Source: DATJMJ01 sp035503915
GTDB taxonomy: Bacteria; Actinomycetota; Acidimicrobiia; Acidimicrobiales; Palsa-688
NCBI GenBank assembly: GCA_035503915.1
Contig: DATJSU010000043.1
Span: 1 to 64,000 of the forward strand
Length of the DNA stretch: 64,000 nt
Direction of reading: 5' to 3'
Under the pieces are notes generated by a model that was not told the origin of the DNA, made no database searches, and worked only from the letters and a program-made list of their open reading frames with translations. Every line of letters begins with the position of its first letter. The first letter of the stretch is position 1. This document shows, in pieces, positions 34,591 through 43,795 of this stretch. The position numbers and the translations under genes were made by a program.

Positions 34591-36119
34591 CGGGCCACCT
34601 GTTCTTCAACGCCGTGATAGGTGAGCCCGTAGCGCTCGGCGAGGGCAGCCGCGTAAGCGCGGCCCTCTGGGGCCTTGCGCGCCAATTTGTAGGTACGCAC
34701 GACAGGATCTTCGGGGTCAACTGTTGCCACGACGCTGATCGTGGCGTCGTTGGCCGAAGCCAGCTCATCGACGAAGGTCACGTAAAGGCAAAGAGCTCCT
34801 CGCGAGAGGAGCTTCGCAAGGACCGCCTTGCCTAGGACCGCGGCGTCGCTGAGAGTGGTCGACGAGAAGCTCTCGTTCAGGACGACGATGCTCCGGGGAG
34901 TGGCTCCCTCGATGACGTTGGAGAGGTGAACGAGCTCGTCTTCTAGGTGGCTCCTGGCCTCCTCGAGCCGCTCGGCCTGTTGGAACGACGTGAACACGCG
35001 GTCCGCGAGGACGAGCTCGGCCTCAAGGGCTGGCACGAGCAAACCCAGGCTGGCCAAGTAGTGAAGCTGGCCAAAAGCACGGGCAAAAGTGGTCTTGCCC
35101 CCGCTATTGGGCCCGGTGACCACCACGGCACGCTCCTGGGGGCCAAGGTCCAAGTCGTTGGTGACAACCTCTTCGCCAGAGCCCTCGTTGGCGATTTTCG
35201 CTGCCAGAGCAAGGTCGAAAGCCGCCGTGGCGAGAGTGCGCCCGGGCGTAAGTGAGAGGGTCGGGTAGCAAAAGGGCAGCCCGGCGCGCCGCAGCGGCTC
35301 AATGTAAGCGAGGTAGGACAGGTAGAACTGCGAGTCCCGTTCGAAGGTGGCGACGCCGGCGTCTATAAAGCCCTGGTGAGCGTGGAAGCACCGGTCCAGC
35401 TCGCCGAAGGGCCCGGGATGGAGCCGGGCCACGAGGTTGAGGACCTGGCCCTCGACATGGTCCATGTCCAAGAGGCTCCGGAAGCTCGCTCGGTAGTCCT
35501 TTACCGCACCTTCGCGGAACTTGGCGAACGCTGCTCCCACTTCCTGGGCATAATCGGGCTCGCCGCCATAGGCGCTCACAGTGACGCGCGCGCCCCTGAT
35601 GTGCAGGCCGTACCGCAGCTTCCCCAGTGTGCCGGCGATCTCGTCCACCTCCTCTGCCAGCGAGGCGAGGTCTCCTGAGCTGTAGGCCTGCAAGTACTCG
35701 GTCAAGGCGCGAAGGGCCCTGGAAGCCGGCCCAAGCTGCGAGAGGGCACCGTTGAGAGCTCCGACGCCCTCGCAGTAGCCGGAAATTGCCTCTAGGAAGA
35801 GCCGTTCCTGCTGCCAGCGGTTGTGAAGCTTGCCAGCTGCCGCCAGGAGCTCGCGCACCTGGTGCATGGATTTCCCGAAGGTCCTGGCCGCCTCCGCCAG
35901 AGGTGGGCGCTCGAAGTCGGCGAGCACCTCGTGGCGGTAAGCCACTAGGTCGAGGTGCTCGAGCGGGGCTAAGAGAACCGGCTGGAGGTCGAGCTGCTCA
36001 CGGCCAACGCTGAGGGCAGCGAAGACCTGGTCCAAGTTGAGGTCCGTCACAAAGCCGTGGTCCTCGAGAGGGACCGGGATCTTCTCGATGCCCTCCGGGT
36101 AAAGGATTGAAGGGACCAT
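34587..36119 (-). CDS. MutS-like ATPase B, partner of the downstream gene
   Basis: 510 residues with the same plan: a helical core domain, then Walker A GPNSGGKTT (336-344), a signature region around QQAERLEEARSHLEDEL, and Walker B SIVVLNESFSSTT with Asn-Glu at 415-416. Like gene A it lacks the mismatch domain and has the Asp-to-Asn change in Walker B. It is the first gene of a two-gene operon. Paralogous MutS-like proteins of this kind occur in many bacteria without a proven role; a DNA-structure or recombination task is a guess. Confidence 0.8.
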   Translation of the reverse strand: MVPSILYPEGIEKIPVPLEDHGFVTDLNLDQVFAALSVGREQLDLQPVLLAPLEHLDLVAYRHEVLADFERPPLAEAARTFGKSMHQVRELLAAAGKLHNRWQQERLFLEAISGYCEGVGALNGALSQLGPASRALRALTEYLQAYSSGDLASLAEEVDEIAGTLGKLRYGLHIRGARVTVSAYGGEPDYAQEVGAAFAKFREGAVKDYRASFRSLLDMDHVEGQVLNLVARLHPGPFGELDRCFHAHQGFIDAGVATFERDSQFYLSYLAYIEPLRRAGLPFCYPTLSLTPGRTLATAAFDLALAAKIANEGSGEEVVTNDLDLGPQERAVVVTGPNSGGKTTFARAFGQLHYLASLGLLVPALEAELVLADRVFTSFQQAERLEEARSHLEDELVHLSNVIEGATPRSIVVLNESFSSTTLSDAAVLGKAVLAKLLSRGALCLYVTFVDELASANDATISVVATVDPEDPVVRTYKLARKAPEGRAYAAALAERYGLTYHGVEEQVAR

Positions 36120-36430
36120 TTGGCTTCCACCGGCTTAGGTTTCGGTAGAAGCCATCAGCCAACCTGGCGAGCAGAGCGGGCTTCATCGCTCGCCCCCATA
36201 CTAACCAGGCTTGCAGTTTTAGGCGCCGCCGCGCACAGCTAAGGCTAAGTCTGTTCTTGGTGGCCCCTCTCGAGGTGGCCCGTGAACAAGGCCGGTGCGT
36301 TGACAGTTTCTCGTTCAAAAAATGTGGCGCCCGTAGTTCGTCCTCGACCCCCCACCCGATCTGGCCCTTGTGCGGCGCTGGCGAGGACACTACGTTGCGA
36401 AGGACCGGCCCTCAAAGGAGGCAAGCCCAC
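36120..36430. promoter_or_regulatory. Divergent spacer between the MutS-like operon and a SnoaL-like gene
   Basis: No gene is supported in these 311 bp. TTGACA at 36300-36305 is a consensus -35 element, but no good -10 lies 16-18 bp further on. AAAGGAGG at about 36415 is the ribosome-binding site of the rightward gene. Confidence 0.35.
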
Positions 36431-36823
36431 ATGGGAACAGGTGCTGCGGAACAAGAGGTCCGCGCCGTGCTCGAGCAGATGCGCGTCGCGTTGAAGACAG
36501 GGGACACCGAGGCCCTCGGCTCGCTGCTGCTGGACAGCCCGGACGCTGTCCACATCGGCACAGACGCCCGAGAATGGTGGACGACCCAAGACTTGGTCAA
36601 GGCGGTAACGGGCCACTCAGACATCACCACGAGCGTCGACCACATGGGGGTCCATGTCCTGGGCGACGTGGCCTGGGCCGAGGCCCGGGGTCACTTCACG
36701 AGCCCCAAAGGAGCTGAGTGCCCGGTACGGGTCACAAGCGTCCTTGTCCGCGAGTCCGGCCAATGGAAGGTCGCACAGGAGCACGCCTCGATCGGGGTCC
36801 CCAACGAGGAGATGTTCGCGTAA
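36431..36823 (+). CDS. SnoaL/NTF2-like (DUF4440-type) protein
   Basis: 130 residues from the ATG at 36431, behind AAAGGAGGCAAGCCCAC. The N-terminal helices VRAVLEQMRVALKTGDTEAL and a DAVHIGTDAREWW loop are followed by the curved sheet (HVLGDVAWAEARGHFTS, RVTSVLVRESGQWKVAQEHA). This is the DUF4440/SnoaL_3 pattern, ending in QEHASIG. Small cytoplasmic or ligand-binding protein; no substrate can be read. A single-gene unit. Confidence 0.75.
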   Translation: MGTGAAEQEVRAVLEQMRVALKTGDTEALGSLLLDSPDAVHIGTDAREWWTTQDLVKAVTGHSDITTSVDHMGVHVLGDVAWAEARGHFTSPKGAECPVRVTSVLVRESGQWKVAQEHASIGVPNEEMFA

Positions 36824-36868
36824 CCGAGAGCCTGGCCGGTGCTGGGTTTTCGCCCCGAAATCCCGCTT

Positions 36869-37939
36869 TTACGCGTGAACTGACCAGGCCGTGCCGTCCC
36901 AGGTTTCTATGAGCGCGCCCGACGGGCTCGGCCCGACAAGGCTCTTGGAATATTGCCCAACGGCCACGCAGAACTCCTCAGTTGCACAAGCCACCCCGTC
37001 AAGCTCGGCTGTCGGGAGGCTTGGGCTCGGGACCATCGACCATGCGGAGCCGTCCCAGAACTCGGCCAGGCTCCGGGTGGTCCCCGCAGCGCTGGTGTAA
37101 CCGCCCACCGCCTGGCACGCTCTTAGCGCGCAGGCGACACCGTACAAATGCGCCACCGAAGGGCCCGGGAGCGGCGGCACGGACCAGGAGCGGCCGTCCC
37201 ATGACTCGACCAAAGCCCGGGGAAGGATGCTGCTGGCGCTGCCCGTGCCGTAGCTGAAGTTCCCCACCGCCGTGCACGAGGAAGCCGACGAGCAAAACAA
37301 GCCAGAAAAGCCACCGTAAGACCCTGGGGCCCGGCTGGCTACGACCGACCAGACGGCGCCGTCCCACCGCTCGGCGAGAGTCGTGCTGCGGTCGTTGCCA
37401 ACTGCCATGCAGGACTCGGTGGAGGCGCAAGAGACGCCGTTGAGGGTCGCCGAGGCCAGCCCCAGGCCCGGGCTGTGGGCGACGGACCAATGACTGCCGT
37501 CCCAGGACTCGACGAGCGGGCGCAAATCGTAAGCGGCGCCACCCGAACTGCTCATATCACCGACCGCGACACAGGACCTGGGGGAGGTGCAAGAGACGCC
37601 GTTGAGGACCGCTACGCCTCCGCTGATGGCCGGGGTCGGCGCCAAGGACCAAGTCCTGCCGTCCCAGGACTCGACGAGCACACCGCTACCGGAGCTGCCG
37701 ACCGCCGTGCACGATCGAGTGGAAGCGCAGGACACAGCGGCTAACGAGGCCTCTCCCAAGGCGCTCGCGGTCGAACTGTCCCATCCCCGAACTGCTCCTG
37801 AAGTAACAGGGGCGGTGCACAACGCCAGGGTGGTCGCCAAGACGCAGGGCACGGCCAAGGTCGACAGTGTTCCCCGCCTACCCGAGCTCAGCATGCCGGA
37901 GCCCAACATCGCGCCCCCAAATGGGATAGACGCCGTCAA
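36869..37939 (-). CDS. Secreted protein with six CxAVG/WDG repeats (beta-propeller-like)
   Basis: 356 residues with a signal peptide (STLAVPCVLATTLALCTAPV). Six repeats of about 45-55 residues each carry C-(6-7)-C-x-AVG and a following E-x-WDG-x-x-W-S motif: for example VSCASTRSCTAVG... ESWDGRTWS and VACATEEFCVAVG... ETWDGTAWS. The two cysteines of each repeat probably pair. Six such units would close a propeller. Proteins of this type are common in actinobacteria as exported proteins of unknown function. It has the same orientation as the GNAT gene upstream. Confidence 0.7.
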   Translation of the reverse strand: MTASIPFGGAMLGSGMLSSGRRGTLSTLAVPCVLATTLALCTAPVTSGAVRGWDSSTASALGEASLAAVSCASTRSCTAVGSSGSGVLVESWDGRTWSLAPTPAISGGVAVLNGVSCTSPRSCVAVGDMSSSGGAAYDLRPLVESWDGSHWSVAHSPGLGLASATLNGVSCASTESCMAVGNDRSTTLAERWDGAVWSVVASRAPGSYGGFSGLFCSSASSCTAVGNFSYGTGSASSILPRALVESWDGRSWSVPPLPGPSVAHLYGVACALRACQAVGGYTSAAGTTRSLAEFWDGSAWSMVPSPSLPTAELDGVACATEEFCVAVGQYSKSLVGPSPSGALIETWDGTAWSVHA

Positions 37940-37960
37940 TGCTAGCCCTCGGGGGCCCCC

Positions 37961-38755
37961 TCAATGCCACAGGTAGGGGGTCGTCGTGGAGACCTTGAGG
38001 AAGCCGGACCGCTCGAGGATGGGACGTGAGTACTCGGTGGAGTCGCTATGGATAAACGTCTTTCCGCCCCTTAGCGCTGAACGTGCCCGGGCAGCTGTCA
38101 GCGCCCGGTAGATGCCTTGGCCTCGCCACGCTTCCAGGGTCGCTCCCCCCCAGATCCCAGCGAAGTCTGAGCCGGCGACGGGTTCGAGCGTACCCGCGCT
38201 CACAACCTGCCCTCCGGCCTCGCCAACCCAGAGCTCGGTCCCGTTGGCGAGCGCCAGGCGGCTCAAGAGGGCTCTCGACATCTCGTCGGCGACCGTGGTC
38301 CCAAAGACGGTGTCTTGCATCGTAGCCATGGCCCGAACGTCGTCTTCCTCGGATATTTGGCGCAGGGTCACGCCAGTGGGCAAAGAGACGTCGATGGCGA
38401 GCAGCTGCGCCCGCCCGATCATGATCGACTCCGGTTCCTGAGGCTCGAACCCGCTCTCCACCAGCGCCTCGTGGAGCCCGGGGATCCGGTCGTGGCCCCG
38501 CGTCTTCCATTCGACTCGAGTGACCTCCGGGTCCCGGCGGTAGTGATCGAGGACTTGTCCGACCATGTGGGGCACCCGCTCTGCCTCGGCGCCGGAGAGG
38601 TGCGGGTAGGTGACGAAGCCTCGGCCGTCCGCGAACTTCACCAGGCGAAGGGGGCCCACGCGGGTCACCGCTTGTGCGGTCGGGGTCTCCGCGTCAGCGC
38701 GCAACTGCCGGTCGTAAGCCAAGAGGAAGTCTTCGACGTCTGGCACGGGCCCCAA
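37961..38755 (-). CDS. GNAT-family N-acetyltransferase
   Basis: 264 residues with a divergent N-terminal half (one degenerate GNAT-like unit) and a C-terminal GNAT domain. The latter has VTLRQISEEDDVRAMATMQ, then WVGEAGGQVVSAGTLEPVAG, motif A GGATLEAWRGQGIYRALTAA (acetyl-CoA pyrophosphate loop) and IHSDSTEYSRPILERSGF. Double-GNAT layouts usually acylate amino groups on small molecules. The substrate is unknown. Confidence 0.75.
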   Translation of the reverse strand: MGPVPDVEDFLLAYDRQLRADAETPTAQAVTRVGPLRLVKFADGRGFVTYPHLSGAEAERVPHMVGQVLDHYRRDPEVTRVEWKTRGHDRIPGLHEALVESGFEPQEPESIMIGRAQLLAIDVSLPTGVTLRQISEEDDVRAMATMQDTVFGTTVADEMSRALLSRLALANGTELWVGEAGGQVVSAGTLEPVAGSDFAGIWGGATLEAWRGQGIYRALTAARARSALRGGKTFIHSDSTEYSRPILERSGFLKVSTTTPYLWH

Positions 38756-38816
38756 GCTTGGCGGCTGAGGGGCTGCGCCGCCAGCCGGTTTACGTCAATG
38801 CTCTCGGCGCGGTACC

Positions 38817-40040
38817 TCAGAGCTCCTGCGCTGACGGCACCGGGCCCGCACGCCGCCGGCCGAGCGAGCCGGCAACAGCAAAGGCAGCGAGGAAGAGCGC
38901 GACTATGAGCCAGAGAGCATTGAGGAGCCCGGCGGCGCTGGCCAGCACTCCGATGGCCGGTGGCCCGGCCAGGTTGGCGAAATAGCCGACAGACGCAACA
39001 ACGCTCACGCGCGCGGCCGGCCCCGGGCCGCTTTCTGCGGCCGCGGACATGCCGAGGGGAAAGCCCATCGAGACCCCTACCGCCCATAGCACCACGCCGG
39101 CCAGCACAACGCCGCGGTTTGTGCCGAGGATGAACAGGAGCACGCCCAGTACACCGAGCCCGGTAGTGCAACGGATGGTGCGGGCGCGCCCGAGGCGGTC
39201 CACGACGGGGCCACCAAAGATGCGAGATAGTGCTTCACTGCCGGCGAAAGCGGTGAAGAAAAGCGCGGCAACGGCGGCTGTCTGGCCGTGGTCGTTCTTG
39301 ACAGCGAGCGTGAGCCAGTTGTTCGCCGACCCCTCCCCAAGCTCCACGCCGAGCATGACGACACCGATCAGCAGCAAGCGCCGGTCTGTCCAACCGCGGA
39401 GCCACTGGCGGATCTTCGCCGCCCGGCCCTGAGAGCGCGGTGGTTCCCCTGGCCCGTCCCCGGCAGGGATCGAGCGGGCCATGATGAGCCCGACAGCTCC
39501 GACCATGATGGCTTCGCCGATGAACTGCGAGGCAGGGGTGACCTCGAGGGCTGCGCAGGCCGCACCGACGCCCGCCCCGAGGGCGGCACCTACGGACCAC
39601 GCCCCATGGAGCAAGGGCATGAGCGTGCGGCCGGCAGCCCGCTCGATCCCCGAGCCCTCCACGTTGACCAGCACGTCCAAGGTGCCAATCCCGAAGCCAA
39701 CGACAACGAAGGCCACGCTGAGCAAGGGGACAGACCGCAGCGATATGGCTACGCCCATCACCACCAGTGCGGCTGCCACCACCAACAGCGCACCGGTGAC
39801 ACCACGCCGGCTCCCGAGCCGATGGAGCACAGGTGTCGAGGCCGCAAGCCCGCCGATGGCCCCGACGGTAACGCCGGCAAGGAGCAAGCCGATCGTGGCA
39901 TTGCCCATGCCGAGCTCGGTTTTGATCGCGGGGAGCCGGGGCCCCCAGGCGGCGGTGCTCACTCCACCGAGGCCGAACCCCGCCATGATCGCTCTTCGCC
40001 ACCGGACCAGGGCGCGACGGTCAACGACGAAGGGCGACAT
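38817..40040 (-). CDS. MFS transporter
   Basis: 407 residues with 12 predicted helices in two six-helix halves. The first loop carries a motif-A-like LHRLGSRRGV, the middle loop is basic (GRAAKIRQWLRGWTDRR), and the second half has the repeat motif VVDRLGRARTI. It resembles the drug/sugar-efflux MFS branch with FGIGTLDVLVNVEGSGIE (as in YbjJ-type proteins). Substrate unknown. It is divergent from the ABM-like gene. Confidence 0.8.
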   Translation of the reverse strand: MSPFVVDRRALVRWRRAIMAGFGLGGVSTAAWGPRLPAIKTELGMGNATIGLLLAGVTVGAIGGLAASTPVLHRLGSRRGVTGALLVVAAALVVMGVAISLRSVPLLSVAFVVVGFGIGTLDVLVNVEGSGIERAAGRTLMPLLHGAWSVGAALGAGVGAACAALEVTPASQFIGEAIMVGAVGLIMARSIPAGDGPGEPPRSQGRAAKIRQWLRGWTDRRLLLIGVVMLGVELGEGSANNWLTLAVKNDHGQTAAVAALFFTAFAGSEALSRIFGGPVVDRLGRARTIRCTTGLGVLGVLLFILGTNRGVVLAGVVLWAVGVSMGFPLGMSAAAESGPGPAARVSVVASVGYFANLAGPPAIGVLASAAGLLNALWLIVALFLAAFAVAGSLGRRRAGPVPSAQEL

Positions 40041-40140
40041 GGGCTGGTCGCCAAAGCGTAGCCCTCTGTTGGACTTCGAGCCCGTGGAAGATAATTGTCG
40101 AACCGGCGCTCCGTCGAGCCGACTGGGAGGAGAAACCGAT

Positions 40141-40545
40141 ATGCCAGCTACGCCATGGGTACAGAGAGCTCGTCCGGCCCCGGGGGCCCAGTACCTAGCT
40201 ATGGCTTCGCGCTTGCCGCTGCAGCACCACCGGTCAGTCCCCGGCTTCCTGCGGGACGCACTGTTTGTCCAAAAGCAGCTCGCGAAATCTCCTGGGCTGG
40301 TCGGCTACACCCTCAAGGCTGACATTTTCTCGAAGACCTTCTGGACTTTTTCGGTGTGGGAGACACAGTCCCAGCTCGACGCGTTCGCGCGCTCTGAGCC
40401 ACATCGCAGCATCATTGAGAGGCTCCGTCCTCACATGGGGGAAACGCGTTTTGAGTTTTTCCCGGTCCAGGGCGCGACTATCCCTATGAAATGGGCCGAA
40501 GTGAGGGCGCGCCTCTCTGCGGGGACGAGCGAGGAGGGAAGCTAA
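40141..40545 (+). CDS. Dimeric alpha/beta-barrel (ABM/DUF3291-like) protein
   Basis: 134 residues from ATG 40141 behind GGGAGGAGAAACC; longer in-frame extensions are antisense to the MFS gene. A ferredoxin-like barrel is visible: YLAMASRLPLQ, a helix SVPGFLRDALFVQKQLAKS, GLVGYTLKADIFSKTFWTFS, VWETQSQLDAFARSEPHR and FEFFPVQG. The family includes small monooxygenases and heme-degrading enzymes; many members are only DUF3291-type proteins of unknown function. Confidence 0.7.
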   Translation: MPATPWVQRARPAPGAQYLAMASRLPLQHHRSVPGFLRDALFVQKQLAKSPGLVGYTLKADIFSKTFWTFSVWETQSQLDAFARSEPHRSIIERLRPHMGETRFEFFPVQGATIPMKWAEVRARLSAGTSEEGS

Positions 40546-40576
40546 CGCCGCGGTTAACGAGACGAAAGCTCTGGAG

Positions 40577-41320
40577 TTAGCGAGACGAAGGCTCTGGGGG
40601 AAACTTCCGGGCACGCTTCTTGGGGCGGCGAGCCAGGACTGACTGGGCGCCTCGCGTCCGGGATGCCAGGAACAACCCGGCTCCCCCGCTGTAGATGGCG
40701 TAGCGGGCAGGGAGCGACACTGCGACAAAGACGATGGTGGGCAGCACCAAGGCCAGCGCCACCTGGCTGGCAGCCTCCACCAACATGCCCGCACCAATGA
40801 GGGCAGTGATCACCGAGAACGTGTGGCGTACTGCCGGGTCGGCGAAGGCTTTGCGCAGTGGCCCTCTCCGCTTGCCGTTCAAGCGCGCCATGATCCGCAG
40901 GCCGAGCAACAGCAGCGGGTACCTGAGCACCACCGAAACGAGGCAGGCCACTCCGACAGATCCGGTCTCAGCCGCGGCGCGGAGCTTGAGCGGCAGGGCG
41001 CTGCCGCCCGAGACCACAGTGAGCACCAGGGCGAGGCCGTAGGCGCCGATCGTCAACATCCCGTCTAGGTCCAACCTGCGGTGCCACAGGCCGCTCAGCG
41101 CCGCCCAAGCCACCGGCACGGCGAACGCGATCGCCAAGGCGTCGGCCGTGCTGCCAACCCGAGGCCGCACGGCCATGTAAGTCACCACGGGCGCAACACC
41201 AGCGACAACGGTGGCGACCATGACACGCCTCGCCAGGGCGTGAGCGAGCATCTTGCGCCTGCTACGCCTCACTTCATCGGGCCCCATCGTTGGCCCTGGC
41301 GTCGCAGTCACCCAGTTCAC
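40577..41320 (-). CDS. VC0807-like integral membrane protein
   Basis: 247 residues with five or six helices. The hydrophobic order (VATVVAGVAPVVTYMAV, LAIAFAVPVAWAALSGLW, a short basic LWHRRLDLDGML, YGLALVLTVVSGG, then SVGVACLVSVVLRYPLLLLG and a last pair near VVLPTIVFVAVSLPA) matches the VC0807 / septation-protein-A-like family. Function unknown. A shorter start at MGPDEVRRSRRKML (about 41287) is possible. The tail is strongly basic (RRPKKRARK). Confidence 0.6.
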   Translation of the reverse strand: MNWVTATPGPTMGPDEVRRSRRKMLAHALARRVMVATVVAGVAPVVTYMAVRPRVGSTADALAIAFAVPVAWAALSGLWHRRLDLDGMLTIGAYGLALVLTVVSGGSALPLKLRAAAETGSVGVACLVSVVLRYPLLLLGLRIMARLNGKRRGPLRKAFADPAVRHTFSVITALIGAGMLVEAASQVALALVLPTIVFVAVSLPARYAIYSGGAGLFLASRTRGAQSVLARRPKKRARKFPPEPSSR

Positions 41321-41396
41321 TGGGCCGAGCTTATTTTGCCGGGACGCGTCTTACCCAGCTCCCAGGCGTCTCCCGGCCTCTTTGTGCGAGAGTTTT

Positions 41397-41429
41397 GATA
41401 CAGTATTGTATCTAATACAACGATGTATT
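41397..41429 (+). promoter_or_regulatory. Two tandem operator palindromes (ATACA-N4-TGTAT) before the MMPL gene
   Basis: GATACA-GTAT-TGTATC at 41397-41412 and AATACA-ACGA-TGTATT at 41414-41429 share the half-site ATACA/TGTAT. Their centres are 17 bp apart. The site lies in an AT-rich island 42 bp before the MMPL start. Pairs of such palindromes are typical targets for TetR dimers, and a TetR gene is coupled to the MMPL gene, so autoregulation is likely (inference). Confidence 0.65.
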
Positions 41430-41470
41430 GAATTGGTGCGCTACAGCTCGGCAGTGAGGGAGGAGCTGGG

Positions 41471-43795
41471 ATGGGAAGGTGGCTTTACAGGCTGGGGCGC
41501 TGGTGCGCTCACAACCGTGCCGCAGTAATAGCGATCTGGGCGGTGATGCTGGCGGGGACCGTGTCCGGCGTCGCCTTGTCGGGGGCCAAGACAAATGACG
41601 ACTTCACGCTCCCCGGCACTCAGTCCCAAAAGGCTCTCGACGTGCTGGAGCGCTCCTTCCCAGCGCTCAGCGGGGCTTCGGCCCAGCTCGTCTTCGTAGC
41701 GCCCGAAGGGGCCACCATCACGTCCGCCCAAGCGCGTGAGGAGATATCGCGCGTGCTGGGAGCCGCTGAGAGGTCTCCCGAGGTGGCGGGGGTCACCAGC
41801 CCCTTTAGCACTGGGACCGTGTCGCGAAATGACCGCGTCGCTGTTGCGACCGTCCTCTACCCTCTCGAGCGCTCCCTGCTGAAAGCGGGGACGACCACTG
41901 CGCTGGAGGCGAAAGTGGCGGCAGCAAGCTCAGGTGGCGACCTGAAGGTCGTGGTTGGTGGCAACGTCTTCGGCATAACCGGTGTCGCCGTCGGCGCTGA
42001 CGAGCTCTCCGGGGTGGTAGTGGCGCTCGTGGTGCTGCTCGTTGCTTTCGGCTCTGTCCTCGCGGCGGGGATGACTGTGTTCTCCGCCCTGCTCGGCGTA
42101 GCTGTCGGCCTGGCCGGCCTCCTCTCGCTCAGCAAAGTGGTGACTATCTCGTCCTCGGCGCCAACCCTCGCCCTCATGATCGGCCTGGCAGTCGGGATGG
42201 ACTACACGCTCTTCATCGTCTCCCGTCACCGCGCGCAGCTCGCTTTGGGCGCGACGGTGAGCGGTTCGATTGGCCGCGCGATAGCCACCTCGGGGACGGC
42301 GGTGACCTTCGCGGGGAGCACCGTGATCATCGCCATGGCCGGCCTTTCGGTAGTCGACATCCCCTTCCTCACCGTCATGGGACTTGCCGCTTCCCTCACC
42401 GTCTTAGTGGCCGTACTGATCGCCCTCACCTTGTTGCCGGCCATGTTGAGCCTCTCGGGAGAACGACTGCGCCCGAAGCCCGGGACGCGGGCGGCTCGCT
42501 CGGCTGCCGCGGCCTTGGAGATCGCCGACGGCAGCGCCCCTCGCTCGTTCGGAGCAAACTACGCCCGCTCCATTGTGACAAAACCGTTGCCTACGCTCGC
42601 GATAGCGGTACTTGCCTTGTTGGCCCTGGCGGTCCCGGCTCACGACCTGAGCTTGGCCATGCCCGACAACAGCAGCGCCTCGCCCGGGTCAGGGCCGCGC
42701 GTCGCCTACGAGCTCATCTCCAAGAACTTTGGCCCTGGTTTCAACGGGCCGCTGCTTCTCTTGGTCGAACCGAAGGCGACTGCTAGCAAGCAGAACTTAT
42801 TGCGCTCGAGCGCCATTGTCCGGGCCGACGTGCTTGCCCTGCCGGACGTCGTCGCCGCCGGTGCCCCCGAGCTCAGCCCAGGGGACCACGTGGCAGTCGT
42901 CGAAGTCTTCCCTGGCACCGGCCCCTCGGGCAGCGCCACCAAAGACCTCGTGAGCTCGGTCCGCAGGGACGAGCCGGCTCTGCAAACCTCCGCCGGCTCA
43001 ACGGTAGAAGTCACGGGGCCAACGGCAGTAGACATCGACATTTCCAACCGGCTCGGGAGCGCCTTGGCCCCCTTCGCCGCTCTCGTTGTGGGCCTCGCGC
43101 TCGTGATCTTGTTGCTCCTCTTCCGTTCCGTTGTGGTCCCCTTGAAGGCCGCTCTCGGCTTCCTCTTGTCGGTGGGCGCGGCTCTCGGCATTGTCACGGC
43201 CATCTTCCAATGGGGCTGGCTAGCGGGCATCTTCGGCGTCCAAGCTGTCGGGCCGGTGATCAGCTTCTTGCCAATAGTGGTGCTCGCGGTGCTCTTCGGC
43301 CTCGCGATGGACTACGAAGTCTTTATGGTTTCCCGTATCCGCGAGGATTACATGGTCGGGAGTTCCGACCCCCGCGGGGCGGTGCTCACTGGTTTCCACC
43401 ACGCCTCGCGGGTGGTGGTTGCTGCCGCGCTCGTCATGTTCGCGGTCTTCGCCAGCTTCGTGAGCGCGGACGACTCGATCGTGAAGCCAATCGCCTTAGC
43501 CGCTGCCGCAGGAGTGCTAGCCGACGCCTTCGTCGTCCGTATGACAATTATCCCTGCTGCGCTTGCCTTTCTCGGCCACTCCGCCTGGTGGCTGCCCAAG
43601 TGGCTCGACCGCCTGCTGCCACAGGTCGACGTGGAAGGCCGCTCCCTCACCGTGGTGGGGACCTCACCAGGCGCGAGCCACACTAACCTCGCCGTCATCA
43701 CAACCTCAGCGCCTGACAACGAGCCTCCCCTCGCGGGCCCCTCCCCAGCGCCCCTGCCGGCCCTGAGGGGCCCCGGGGCGATGGGCGACCAGTGA
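41471..43795 (+). CDS. MMPL/RND-family exporter
   Basis: 774 residues with 11-12 helices in two MMPL halves. Each half has a soluble loop (about 35-170 and 400-540) and the proton-relay helix Asp: LAVGMDYTLFIVSRHRAQ and LAMDYEVFMVSRIREDY. N-terminal helix AVIAIWAVMLAGTVSGVAL. These pumps export lipids, drugs or small molecules across the actinobacterial membrane using the proton gradient. The Shine-Dalgarno is GGGAGGAGC. The following TetR gene overlaps its stop. Low-complexity tail rich in Pro/Ala. Confidence 0.88.
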   Translation: MGRWLYRLGRWCAHNRAAVIAIWAVMLAGTVSGVALSGAKTNDDFTLPGTQSQKALDVLERSFPALSGASAQLVFVAPEGATITSAQAREEISRVLGAAERSPEVAGVTSPFSTGTVSRNDRVAVATVLYPLERSLLKAGTTTALEAKVAAASSGGDLKVVVGGNVFGITGVAVGADELSGVVVALVVLLVAFGSVLAAGMTVFSALLGVAVGLAGLLSLSKVVTISSSAPTLALMIGLAVGMDYTLFIVSRHRAQLALGATVSGSIGRAIATSGTAVTFAGSTVIIAMAGLSVVDIPFLTVMGLAASLTVLVAVLIALTLLPAMLSLSGERLRPKPGTRAARSAAAALEIADGSAPRSFGANYARSIVTKPLPTLAIAVLALLALAVPAHDLSLAMPDNSSASPGSGPRVAYELISKNFGPGFNGPLLLLVEPKATASKQNLLRSSAIVRADVLALPDVVAAGAPELSPGDHVAVVEVFPGTGPSGSATKDLVSSVRRDEPALQTSAGSTVEVTGPTAVDIDISNRLGSALAPFAALVVGLALVILLLLFRSVVVPLKAALGFLLSVGAALGIVTAIFQWGWLAGIFGVQAVGPVISFLPIVVLAVLFGLAMDYEVFMVSRIREDYMVGSSDPRGAVLTGFHHASRVVVAAALVMFAVFASFVSADDSIVKPIALAAAAGVLADAFVVRMTIIPAALAFLGHSAWWLPKWLDRLLPQVDVEGRSLTVVGTSPGASHTNLAVITTSAPDNEPPLAGPSPAPLPALRGPGAMGDQ

